Source of the DNA: DATFDN01 sp963818725 | Lineage (GTDB): Bacteria; Pseudomonadota; Alphaproteobacteria; Acetobacterales; Acetobacteraceae | Reading direction: 5' to 3' | Assembly (NCBI GenBank): GCA_963818725.1 | Contig: CAWFTU010000001.1 | Span: 186,001 to 250,000 of the forward strand | DNA length: 64,000 nucleotides | Part shown: piece after piece, positions 35,554 to 44,308 of the stretch | How the letters are laid out: every line of letters begins with the position of its first letter | Numbering within the stretch: the first letter of the stretch is position 1 | The notes under the pieces: generated by a model | What the model saw: the letters and a program-made list of their open reading frames with translations, nothing else | What the model was told of the DNA's origin: nothing | Database searches by the model: none | Position numbers and translations under genes: made by a program

Positions 35554-36560
35554 GTGAAAGGCTTCAGGTTTCCAAAACAATCGCTGAGAGGCCTGGATGC
35601 CGAGACGGCGGCGATCCTGCTTTCCGCCGCCTCGGACATGGCCGTCGTTGCCGACGTGACTGGCGTCATTAGGGACGTCGCCATTCAAGACGACGCGCTC
35701 GCGGCGGAGCTGGAGCACCACGCGGACTGGGCCGGCCGCAAGTGGATCGACACGGTAACAGCCGAGAGCCGGCCGAAGGTCGAGGCGCTGCTGGCCCAGG
35801 CGGGGACGCCGGAAGCGCCGACGCGCTGGCGGCACGTCAACTATCCGTCCACCGCCGGTCGCGACATCCCGGTGCTGCATTCTGCCATCCGCCTGTCGCG
35901 GGATCACCGGATCATCGTTCTTGGCCGCGACCTGCGGGCCGTTTCCGAGCTGCAGCAGCGGTTGATCGATGCGCAGCAAGCGCTGGAGCGGGACTATTCG
36001 CGCCATCGGCAGATGGAGATGCGCTACCGCATCCTGTTCCAGATGTCCCCCGAGGCGGTGCTGATCGCGGACGCGGCGACGCGCAGGATCGTCGAGGCGA
36101 ATCCGGCGGCGCAATCCCTTTTGGGCGACAAGCCGCGGCGGCTCCAAGGCCGGCTGCTGACCGAGCTTTTCGATCCGGACAGCGCGCACGCGGTGCAGGC
36201 CATGCTGGTCGGCCTGCGGAGCATGGGTAGTGCGGATGATATTCGCGCGCGCCTCGCGGAGGACGGACGAGAGACGAACATCTCGGCGCGACTGTTCCGT
36301 CAGGATAACGACCAGTTCGCCCTGGTGCGGCTCTCGGCCTCGGGGCCGGAACAATCCTTGGCCGCGCGAGGACGGGCGGCTCATTTGCTGGATCTGGTGC
36401 AGAACCTGCCCGACGGGTTCGTGGTGACCAGCGCCGGAGGGGAGGTCGTCGCGGCTAACGCGGCGTTTCTCGCCATGGCGCAGCTCGCCAACGAAGAGCA
36501 GGCGCGGGGGGAATCGCTGGACCGGTGGCTGGGGCGGCCTGGCGTGGGCTTGAATGTTGT
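35554..36560 (+). pseudogene. ppsR: ppsR 5' part (PpsR/CrtJ photosynthesis repressor), split by two insertion sequences
   Basis: About 335 residues from GTG 35554: N-terminal domain LDAETAAILLSAASDMAVVA, Q-linker LQQRLIDAQQALERDYSRHR, PAS domain FQMSPEAVLIADAATRRIVE, and a second PAS LVQNLPDGFVVTSAGGEVVA to LDRWLGRPGVGLNVV. PpsR represses bch, crt and puc genes aerobically through a C-terminal Fis-type HTH. That HTH is missing here and found 3.3 kb downstream (39830). Two ISNCY elements lie between and about 110 residues are lost. Confidence 0.92.
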
Positions 36561-36587
36561 CGGTCCCCGTTTGAAAAGGCATCTTTT

Positions 36588-38132
36588 GTCCCCGATAGAA
36601 ATGTCACCGGGGATTGCCGCGCGAAGGTGAAATAGCGCCCCAGGCGGGCGCGCCTCCTCATCGGCCAGCACCCTCGATGAGCCGTGTGCCCGACGGTTCG
36701 GATGATCACTCTGCCGCCGCGGCGAGAACCGCGCGCGACGGTCGCCCCTTGCTTGGTCTGCCCGGTGCCTCGAGATTGTTCGGCGGCCGTTGTCGCCGCG
36801 GGTCATGGCGCCGACGGTGCGGCTCGAAGGCGTCCTGCTGCTGCTTGATCAACGCGAGCGCGGCACCCAGGCGTTTGTTCGCCACGATCGAGCCGGGCTC
36901 GACGAGTTGGACCTTGTCGAAAACCCGAAACGGCAACGCTGACCCGTTGAACCGCACCGCGAACCGGCCATCGGGATAGTTCACCACCTCGACCTTCTTG
37001 CGTGCCAGGCCTCGCGCCAGTGGCGTGGGGTCCAGCATGAGCATCATCCGGTCATAGTGGAGCGTGAGATTGTTGGTGAGTGTGCGTTCCTCACGCCACG
37101 CCAGGATCTCGTCGAGGTCATCCTGGGGCGTCAGCTTGCGATGCAGATCCTTGGGGTTGGTGGGCGTCCGGCCGAAGCGCCCGTTGTGGGTGGCGATGAA
37201 CCTGGGCAGCCACGCGTTGGCCGCCGCGATCGTCGAAATGCCGGCCAGGCGCAGCTCCTTCACAAGCCGGTCCTGCAAAGTGCCGAATGCGCGTTCGACG
37301 CGGCCCTTCGCCTGCGGACTGTTGGCACAAATGATGTCGATGTTCAGCGCGGAAAGCGCCCGACCAAACTGCGTGGTGCGATCGCCGCCGATCGCGTCCT
37401 TGCTGTTGACCCGGAAGACGCCATGCTTGTCGCTGTAAAACGCGACCGGCTTGCCATGCGTCTCCAGGTACGCGCGGGTCGCGCGGAAATAATCGAAGGC
37501 GGACTCCGACGCGACGAATTGCAGGTGCATCAGCCGGCTCGTGGCGTCGTCGACGAACGCGAGCAGCGTGCACACCTCGCCGCGATCCTCGAACCAGGCG
37601 TGCTCCGAGCCATCGATCTGCACCAGCTCACCCAGACACGCGCGCCGCCGGCGCGGCTGATGCGGGGAGGGCAGCCTGTGACGGCGATCGGTCCACAGGC
37701 CGTCCGCCATGATCCATTGCCGCAGGGTCTCGACGCCGATCCTGAGACCGTGGCGCTCGGCCAGCTTCTCGGCCGCCAGCGTCGGGCCGAAGTCGGTGTA
37801 GTGCTCCCGGACCAGGGTCAGCACCGTGCGGCGAAAGGTCCCGCCGTGTTTGCGATTGCTCGGACGGCCGCGTTTGCGAGAGGCCAGCGCCGACGGGCCG
37901 GTGGCCTCAAACGCGCGACGCAGTCGGAAGACCTGACGGCGACCCAGACACATCAACGTCGCGGCGGCACCGACGGTGAGCCGACCATCCGCGAGATCGA
38001 CCATCACGCGCCGTCGGCTCAGCTCCCGATCGCTCATCTGGATCACCGTCATCGTACGCCACCCCAAACGTGCCGACGGCAGACTGATCTAGTGACAGCT
38101 CCATCGGGGACGCGGGCGACATTTCTATCGGT
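36588..38132 (-). mobile_element. ISNCY (IS1202-like) element no. 1 within ppsR
   Basis: Ends contain CCGATAGAAATGTCACC (left) and CCGATAGAAATGTCGCC (right, reverse complement). Exact limits are approximate. One complete transposase gene. A further GATAGAAATGTC lies at 38153, at the junction with the second element. Confidence 0.75.
36706..38067 (-). CDS. ISNCY family transposase
   Basis: 453 residues, complete. N-terminal HTH (RLTVGAAATLMCLGRRQVFR), a DDE core with LVQIDGSEHAWFEDRG, LLAFVDDATSRLMHL, KPVAFYSDKHGVFRVN and SPQAKGRVERAFGTLQDRLV, and a basic tail. Of its pair it is the intact copy. Confidence 0.9.
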   Translation of the reverse strand: MGWRTMTVIQMSDRELSRRRVMVDLADGRLTVGAAATLMCLGRRQVFRLRRAFEATGPSALASRKRGRPSNRKHGGTFRRTVLTLVREHYTDFGPTLAAEKLAERHGLRIGVETLRQWIMADGLWTDRRHRLPSPHQPRRRRACLGELVQIDGSEHAWFEDRGEVCTLLAFVDDATSRLMHLQFVASESAFDYFRATRAYLETHGKPVAFYSDKHGVFRVNSKDAIGGDRTTQFGRALSALNIDIICANSPQAKGRVERAFGTLQDRLVKELRLAGISTIAAANAWLPRFIATHNGRFGRTPTNPKDLHRKLTPQDDLDEILAWREERTLTNNLTLHYDRMMLMLDPTPLARGLARKKVEVVNYPDGRFAVRFNGSALPFRVFDKVQLVEPGSIVANKRLGAALALIKQQQDAFEPHRRRHDPRRQRPPNNLEAPGRPSKGRPSRAVLAAAAE

Positions 38133-38149
38133 GATTTACACCGTTGCAA

Positions 38150-39829
38150 CCGGATAGAAATGTCCGTTGGCGTGCAAAGTTGAAATGTCCCGTCGGCCCG
38201 AACGGCGGGTTTCTTCCTGAGGCCGTCCAGGTGTTCCTTGGTCGGAACCGGAGGAGGCCTGTTCCTCGGCCCGTCGCCTGGCCCCCAAGGCACGGCGACG
38301 GCTGGCCGGGTCAAGCCCCGCAGCCCCGCAGGGGTCGCGGCGTCAGCCGCGAGGGCTTGAGGCGGCCGGGCGGCGGTGGGCAAGCGCCTCTTCACGGCGC
38401 GGCGCCCGACGGCGGCTGTCGAGACGGCTGCGCCGCGCTGAGTGGGCCGGCGCGCCGTCTCGGCCGGGCTTGGTAGCCGCCGGCCTCGCTGTTCGTCCGC
38501 ACCCGCGGCGGCGGACGCTGGAGGTCCTGCCGCGCCTTGACGAAGGCGAGCGCCGCGCCCAGCCGCTTGTTCTCGACGACCTCGCCCTGGTCGACGCGCT
38601 GGTCCTTGTCGAACACGCTGTAGGGCAGGGAGTGGCCCCGCCAGCGGATGTCCAGCCGATCATCGGCGTAGTCGTAGATCTCGACATACTCTCCGGCGGT
38701 CGCCTCGGTGACGTCGTTGCGCGTGAGGATGAACAGCTTGCGCTCGTAAGCCAGGGTAAGCTGCTGGCCGACATGGCGCAGCTCGCGATGGCACAGGATG
38801 TCGTCGAGCCGGCCGGGCGAGAGGTCCAGTGGCCGGTGCAGATCACTCGGGCGAGCGGGAGGGACGGCGAAGCGAACGTTGAAGCGCTCGATGAAGCCCG
38901 GCAGGAAAGCGTTGCCGGCGTCCACGCTGGCGATCCCGGCCAGGCGCAGCTCCTTGACCAGCCGGTCCTGCAAGGTGCGGTTCACGCGCTCCACGCGCCC
39001 CTTCGCCTGCGGCGTGTCAGCGCACAGGATGTCGATGTTCAGCTCGGCCAGCGCCCGGCCGAACTGGGTCATGCCTTGGCCGCCCTTGGCGTCGGCCTTG
39101 GCGACGCGGAAGACGGTGTGCTTGTCGGAGTAGAAGGCGACCGGACGGCCGTGCGCCTCGAGGTAGCCGCGCAGTGCCGCGAAGTAGGCGGCCGTGCTCT
39201 CACTCGCGACGAAGTGGAGCTGCATCAGCCGGCCCGTCGCGTCGTCGATGAACACCAGCAGCGTGCAAGGATCACCGCGCCCCTCGAACCAGCGGTGCTC
39301 GCTGCCGTCGATCTGCACCAGCGCGCCGAGCGACTCACGACGCAGCCGAGGTTGGTGAAAGCGTCGGCGCTGCTTGCGCGACAGCCACAGGCCGGCTGCC
39401 ACCATCCAGGCGCGCAACGTCTCGCGCGACACTGTCAGCCCGTGCCGCTGCGCCAGCACCTCCGCGCGGCCAGGGTCGGGCCGAAGTCGGCGTAGCGCTC
39501 CCGCACCAGAGCCAGCGCGTAGTCGCGCACGCCCGCGGCGATCCGGTTGTTGGACGGCCGGCCACGCGCCTTGTGCGCCAGCGCGGCACCGCCGCCGGCC
39601 TGGAGCCGCCGCAGCAAGCGGCCCACGTGCCGCGGCGTCACGGACAGCACCGCGGCCGCTGCCGCGATCGTGCGGCGGCCGGACACCACTTCGGACAGCA
39701 CCTCGATGCGCTGCATGTCGCGCCTGCTCATCACCACCCAGCCCACAGCCCGCTCTCCCAGTCAGATCGCAACCAGGGGAGGCTGACATTTCTGCTTTGC
39801 GGACAGGGGACAGTTTAGCTTTGCGCCTA
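38150..39829 (-). mobile_element. ISNCY (IS1202-like) element no. 2 within ppsR
   Basis: Left end near GGCGTGCAAAGTTGAAATGT, right end as reverse complement GGCGCAAAGCTAAACTGTCC. It lies back to back with element no. 1, same orientation, related but distinct transposase. The right end touches the ppsR C-terminal codons. Confidence 0.75.
38392..39746 (-). pseudogene. ISNCY family transposase no. 2, frame-shifted
   Basis: From ATG 39746 or 39731: MSRRDMQRIEVLSEVVSGRR, HTH, YALALVRERYADFGPTLAA, then near 39464-39472 one base is lost and the frame becomes VLAQRHGLTVSRETLRAWMV, LVQIDGSEHRWFEGRGDPCT, VFIDDATGRLMQLHF and DTPQAKGRVERVNRTLQDRL. The rest is normal to the stop. Confidence 0.85.
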
Positions 39830-39910
39830 CAGGGACTGAGCCGACAAAGCCTATACGTGAAACTGCGGCGCTACGGCCTGGGCGACCTCGCGGAGGGTGA
39901 GCCGTCATGA
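39830..39910 (+). pseudogene. ppsR: ppsR 3' remnant (C-terminal Fis-type HTH)
   Basis: QGLSRQSLYVKLRRYGLGDL then AEGEPS stop: the recognition helix and end of PpsR, in the right orientation after the two IS elements. Together with 35554-36560 it proves that one gene was split. Confidence 0.88.
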
Positions 39911-40012
39911 TGGGCCAGCAGCTCCCGGCGGCGCGTCTGCCTGCGCCGCCCCGGCCGAAACCGGAATGAGCCCGTCGCGTTCACGCCGCGAGGGGACCAG
40001 GCGGAGGACGGG

Positions 40013-40201
40013 ATGCCGGGCGGGAACTTGCTCTACTGGGCGCTGGTCGCCCTGGTGATCGCCATCGTCGCCGCGGTCCTCGGCTTCGGCGGCATCGCCG
40101 GCGCGGCGGCGGGGATCGCCAAGATCCTGTTCTTCGTCTTCCTCGTGATCTTCGTCGTCGTCCTGGTCATGAACTTCATGGGCCGGGGGACAGCGCCCTA
40201 A
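40013..40201 (+). CDS. DUF1328 small membrane protein
   Basis: 62 residues with two membrane helices (LLYWALVALVIAIVAAVLGF; ILFFVFLVIFVVVLVMNFMG) joined by GGIAGAAAGIAK, the DUF1328/YtjA pattern. Often stress-induced; function unknown. ATG 40013 follows GGCGGAGG. Confidence 0.85.
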   Translation: MPGGNLLYWALVALVIAIVAAVLGFGGIAGAAAGIAKILFFVFLVIFVVVLVMNFMGRGTAP

Positions 40202-40413
40202 AGGAACCGGCTCCGCCCGCCTCCCGCGGCGAGGGCGCGGCGGGTGCGGAGGCCCATCCTGGGCGCGCCAGAGAAGGCTCGGCGCGCATGTTGTTGTCAT
40301 CTTGCGGTTCTGCAATGTCCAGGGGGCACGCTGACACCTCTCCGCCCCTTTGGGGGCGGGGTTCCCGAAGGCAGGGGCGCCCCGGTCCGGGCGGGCGCCC
40401 CGCCGCCCCGCGC

Positions 40414-40707
40414 TCAGCCCAGCGACTCGATGATCGCCCGAAAGGCCGCCTCCGGGAAGGCCTTCAGGGTCTTGGTGCGCACGCTGCCCTGCCGGCCCAG
40501 CAGCAGCGTGAAGCGGGCGGCCACGGCGTCGTCGGGCGCCTCGTAGACGAGGACGAGGTCGTGCTCGCCCATGGTCATGAGGACCGAGACGAACCGGCCA
40601 CCCATCTCCTCAAGGGTCTTCCTGGCCGCGTCCAGCCGGCGGGGTGAGTCGCTGATGGCGCGCGCCCCCTGGGCGGTCCAGTTGGCGAGCGCGACGTACG
40701 TCGTCAT
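40414..40707 (-). CDS. GYD domain protein
   Basis: 97 residues: MTTYVALANWTAQGARAISD, GGRFVSVLMTMGEHDLVLVY, LLLGRQGSVRTKTLKAFPEA. A ferredoxin-like alpha/beta fold of the GYD family, cytosolic, function unknown. ATG 40707 is preferred over the longer open frame because the domain starts there. Confidence 0.85.
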   Translation of the reverse strand: MTTYVALANWTAQGARAISDSPRRLDAARKTLEEMGGRFVSVLMTMGEHDLVLVYEAPDDAVAARFTLLLGRQGSVRTKTLKAFPEAAFRAIIESLG

Positions 40708-40918
40708 GGCGGTATTCCTCCGCGTCCCCGGCGGCAAAGTCCAGCCGGCAGGCCTTGCCGCGATCGGGATAGTGGCACCACGCTGCACGCCTGGGGAGGG
40801 CGGCGGCGCGCCGGGTAAGGCCGCCTTCAGCGGGCGGGAACTCACGATAACGTGATCTGATGGACCTCCCGCGGCGGGAGAGGAGCCAAGACATGGGCCG
40901 CCGAGAGTTGCGCGCGCC

Positions 40919-41455
40919 TCAGCGGGCCGCCTCCCTGATCCGCTCAAGCCTCAGCTCGCCCTTCGCCCCCCACCCCTGGGCCCCTTCGGGCACTTCGGGC
41001 CGAAACCGTTCGTAGAGGCGGAACCCGACCCGGTTCAGCTCCGCCGGGGCGAGCGAGGCGGCCAGGCCGTCCATCGCGGCGCGGACCTCCGCCAGCCGCT
41101 CGCCGAAGGCGCGCGCGAGATAGGACCGCGCGCTCCGGGCGGATGCCGGCTTGCCGTCGTCAACCCGAAGGATGCCGTCCCCGGCGCGCGTCACCGGAAT
41201 ATCGCGGCCGAGCAGGCGGACCGTCTCCCGGCGTGGCTTCAGGTCGGCGGCCTGGGCCCGCCGCTCCTCCGCGTTCTGCTCATCCCCGGCGAGGCCGAGG
41301 CGGCGCGCCTTGGCGCGGGCGCTGGAGCCGGCGACGAAGCGGCCGAGGGCCAGGGCGGTCTCGGGCGGGTGGCCGAGGCGCTCGGCGACAATGGCCGCCC
41401 ACAGCGTCAGGACCGGGGCGCGGTTAACGCGAAGCGCTGGCGCGGGGTGCGTCAC
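40919..41455 (-). CDS. Conserved hypothetical protein
   Basis: 178 residues: LTLWAAIVAERLGHPPETAL, VAGSSARAKARRLGLAG, a linker, VRLLGRDIPVTRAGDGILRV, and VPEGAQGWGAKGELRLERIR. A two-part soluble protein seen in alphaproteobacteria; function unknown to me. Coding character and length look normal. Confidence 0.7.
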   Translation of the reverse strand: MTHPAPALRVNRAPVLTLWAAIVAERLGHPPETALALGRFVAGSSARAKARRLGLAGDEQNAEERRAQAADLKPRRETVRLLGRDIPVTRAGDGILRVDDGKPASARSARSYLARAFGERLAEVRAAMDGLAASLAPAELNRVGFRLYERFRPEVPEGAQGWGAKGELRLERIREAAR

Positions 41456-41495
41456 TGGCGCCGTCCAGGGAGCGCCAGGGCCAGCCCTGGCCGGG

Positions 41496-41864
41496 TCAGC
41501 AGGCAGCGAAGGAGTCGGTAGCCCCGTTCCAGAGGCTGTTGAGAAACCCGCATCGGCATGGCGCCGCTCCGTCGCAGTCAGCCGCGGTGTCTACGCAGGA
41601 AGCCGAGATCTCCACCACCTCGGGCGGGTCGGCCGGTTGGCGCTCAGCGCGCACCAGGCGCGGCGGCAGCTGGGCGTGGATCTCGGCCAGAGTGTCGGCG
41701 ATCAGCAGGTAGGGGGAGGGTCCCTCGGTCACAAGGCGGGCGATAACCTTGTCCGGATACTCGGGCGGGTCCCGCATGACGACCCACCCGACCAGGGCGT
41801 GGGCGCGGCGCGCGTCAGCGTGGAGCCCGCGGGCCAACGTCGCGTCGATGATCTGGTCCGCCAT
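41496..41864 (-). CDS. Conserved hypothetical protein
   Basis: 122 residues from ATG 41864: MADQIIDATLARGLHADARR, HALVGWVVMRDPPEYPDKVI, ARLVTEGPSPYLLIADTLAE, QPADPPEVVEIS. A small conserved alphaproteobacterial protein, unknown role. The Cys-rich C-terminal tail after VVEIS is unlike its relatives and may come from an altered stop. Confidence 0.65.
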   Translation of the reverse strand: MADQIIDATLARGLHADARRAHALVGWVVMRDPPEYPDKVIARLVTEGPSPYLLIADTLAEIHAQLPPRLVRAERQPADPPEVVEISASCVDTAADCDGAAPCRCGFLNSLWNGATDSFAAC

Positions 41865-42504
41865 GACTGCGCCTTTCTCCTCTCCGCGGTGGCCCACGGA
41901 GAACATACAATGAACACAGCCGGCCGCCACAGGCAACCGAGGCGTTGTTGCACGGATCGGCCTTGTCCTGGCCACGGCGACGCTCTCCGTAGTGACCGTA
42001 GGCGAGGCGGGGTGCCGGCCATCCGCGTCTGGGCGCGAGGATGGCCTCGGTTGGCGGCAACTGGTCGGCGCCGACGCGTCGATCGCGGCGTTTCGAAACA
42101 ATCGCGGCGTTTCGAAACATGAGCCCGGGGCAGCTCCGTTGCGGCAGGGTATGTAAGCGGAGGCATGGACGTTGCCTCGCGGGCTGACACAACGGACACA
42201 ATGGACAAAAGCCGCCCCGCCCGGCGATAGCAGGGGGCTTCTGTTAGTTGTGTCAGCAGTGTCCAGGGGGTGGAAGGCGACGACTCCGCCCCCTCGCCAC
42301 CTTTGAAGTGTCGGGGCGGCGTTTCGAAACGCAAATCGGCCAATCGCTTTGTTGCACGGTTGGCGTGCAAGCGAAACGGAACAGATTGCCGGTCTGATAC
42401 GGGGCGGGAAGGTGGGGGTTTCTCCAGTCCTAAAAAGCCAACGAGGCGTTCCCCCGCGCGCGGCATGGGGAGCCGCTGCCATTTTCTCAAAGTGACGGCT
42501 GATA
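41865..42504. repeat. Repeat-rich spacer: module copy B (palindromes, R1, R2)
   Basis: 640 bp without a gene. GTTTCGAAAC at 42090-42099, 42109-42118 and 42321-42330; R1 at 42186-42272; R2 at 42370-42504. The order R1, GTTTCGAAACG, R2 is the same as around 33241-34740. R2 is cut at 42504 by IS630 no. 3 and resumes at 45382. Confidence 0.7.
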
Positions 42505-42826
42505 CTAAATCCGGGTGATAGGTTCGGCTTAGAGTGGCGGCTGCGCGGAGCGGGCCTATGCCGCGGGCGGTTGAACGGGGGGATGATGGCACGGATTGCC
42601 GAGCACCTGAGTGTGGCGGAACTGGCGGCGCGGTTCCGCGCGGCGCAAACCGTGCAGACCGTGCGAAAACTCGCTGGGGCGGCAATGCTGGTGAAATCGG
42701 CAGTCGGAGGTGCACGCTGAGGTCCCGGTGAGCCGAACGGGCGATTTCAAGAAATCCCCGGTTCCACATCGTGGCTGCCGGCGATCCTGCCAGCCGGTCC
42801 GGGGAAACCCCGCCAGCAGCAGCCTT

Positions 42827-44308
42827 TCAGGCCGCCACCGCGGCCATCAGCTGCGCGAAGCCGACGATATTGAGCACCCGCCGGAGATTGTAGGCGAGCG
42901 CGGTCAGACTGAACTCGGCGCGGACCTTCTCCAGGCCACGCATCAGGAACGCGCCCTGGTTCATCCATTGCTTGATCGTGCCGAACGGATGCTCGACCGT
43001 CTCGCGACGGCGGTCGAGAACGCCTGGACGGTTCGCCAACCGGGCCTGCATCCGGTCCAGGACCGCTTCGTTCTCCAGACGAGAGGCCGTGCGAAACTTG
43101 CCCGCCGTGCACTGCGAACGGATTGTGCAATCGTCGCACGCCAGCTTGTTGGCGTAGTTGATCTTCTTCAGCCCACGCAGGAGAGACGATGAATACGGAT
43201 GAAGGCGTTGACCCGCTGGGCAAACATAGCTGTCGCTGTCTGCGTCGTAGCGGAACTCATCCTTGCGGAACAGGCCGGCCTTGACCGAGGGACCGCGCTG
43301 CGGACGCGGCACGTAGGGCACAATCCCGGCGTTCTCGCAGGCCTCAATGTCCTCAACCTTGAAGTAACCCTTGTCGGCCACGGCCTCGATTGTCTCGACA
43401 CCGAGAACCTCCTTCGCCGGCGCCGCGGTCTGCGTCAGCAGCCCCATGTCGACGACCTGGTTGCTGACCTGCTGCTCGACGATCAGCTTGTGCTTGGCAT
43501 CCACCGCAACCTGGACGTTGTAGCCCACCGCGACATGCGTGTGCGCCGCCATCCCCTCGTCTGGCTATTCCAGCGGCTTCGCCGCAGGAACCTTGGCCAG
43601 CCTCGCCCGGCTGTCGGGATCGGTCAGCGAGATCTGGTCCTCGCCGGTGCGATCCAACTGCGCCAACATGTCCTGGCACCGCGTACGACGGGAGCGGATG
43701 GCGGCGATCTTCTCGGCCAGGTTGTCGACCCGCGAGCCACTTGTTGTGGTCTCGGCGGCATCGCTCTGGTCAAGACGCTGGAGGTAATCGTCGAGCTTGG
43801 CATCGGCCAATTCGATAAACCTGGTCAGCGAGGCGCGGGTGAAGTTGCGGTCCTTGTTGTTGACCGCCTTGATGCGGGTGCCATCCACCGCCAGCAGTTC
43901 GCGACCGAACAGATCCAGCTGACGGCACAGCAGCACGAACTGCCGAAAGACCGGGCGGAACGCTTTGCGGTTACCGCGGCGGAAATCGGCGATGGTCTTG
44001 TGGTCCGGCTTCAGGTGACGCAGCAGCCAAATGACTTCGATGTTGCGATGGGTCTCGGCTTCCAGACGGCGACTGGATCGGACGCGGTTCAGATAACCGT
44101 AGATGTAGAGCTTCAACAGATCGGCGGGCGCATAGCCCGGCCGGCCGGTTCGCTGGGCGGAGACGCGGATAAAGCCCGCTGCGGTCAGATCCAATCCATC
44201 AACGAAGGCTTCAATGAACCGGACGGGGTTCTCGGGGCCGACGTAATCATCGAGCGATTCTGGAAGCAGCAGCGTCTGGGATCGGTCGTGACCGGCGATG
44301 TGCGTCAT
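42827..44308 (-). pseudogene. IS1182 family transposase with an in-frame hairpin insertion carrying one stop
   Basis: From 44308: MTHIAGHDRSQTLLLPESLD, GRPGYAPADLLKLYIYGYLN, FPVFRQFVLL-like core, ISLTDPDSRA; then hairpin copy 5 adds 17 codons with a TAG; then MAAHTHVAVGYNVQVAVDAK, VVDMGLLTQTAAPAKEVLGV and ERHPFGTIKQ-like HPFGTIKQWMNQGAFLMRGL to 42827. Both parts are in one frame, so the TAG inside the insertion is the only lesion. Confidence 0.9.
43553..43603 (-). repeat. Hairpin insertion element, copy 5 (in IS1182 transposase)
   Basis: 51 bp after GGGCG, between the Ala codon of DPDSRA and MAAH. Left arm AGGCTGGCCAAGGTTCC, inner stem TGCGGC / GCCGCT with loop GAA, right arm GGAATAGCCAGACGAGGGG. 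The outer stem CTGGC pairs with GCCAG. Reads RLAKVPAAKPLE-stop-PDEG; the stop is TGG changed to TAG. Confidence 0.88.
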
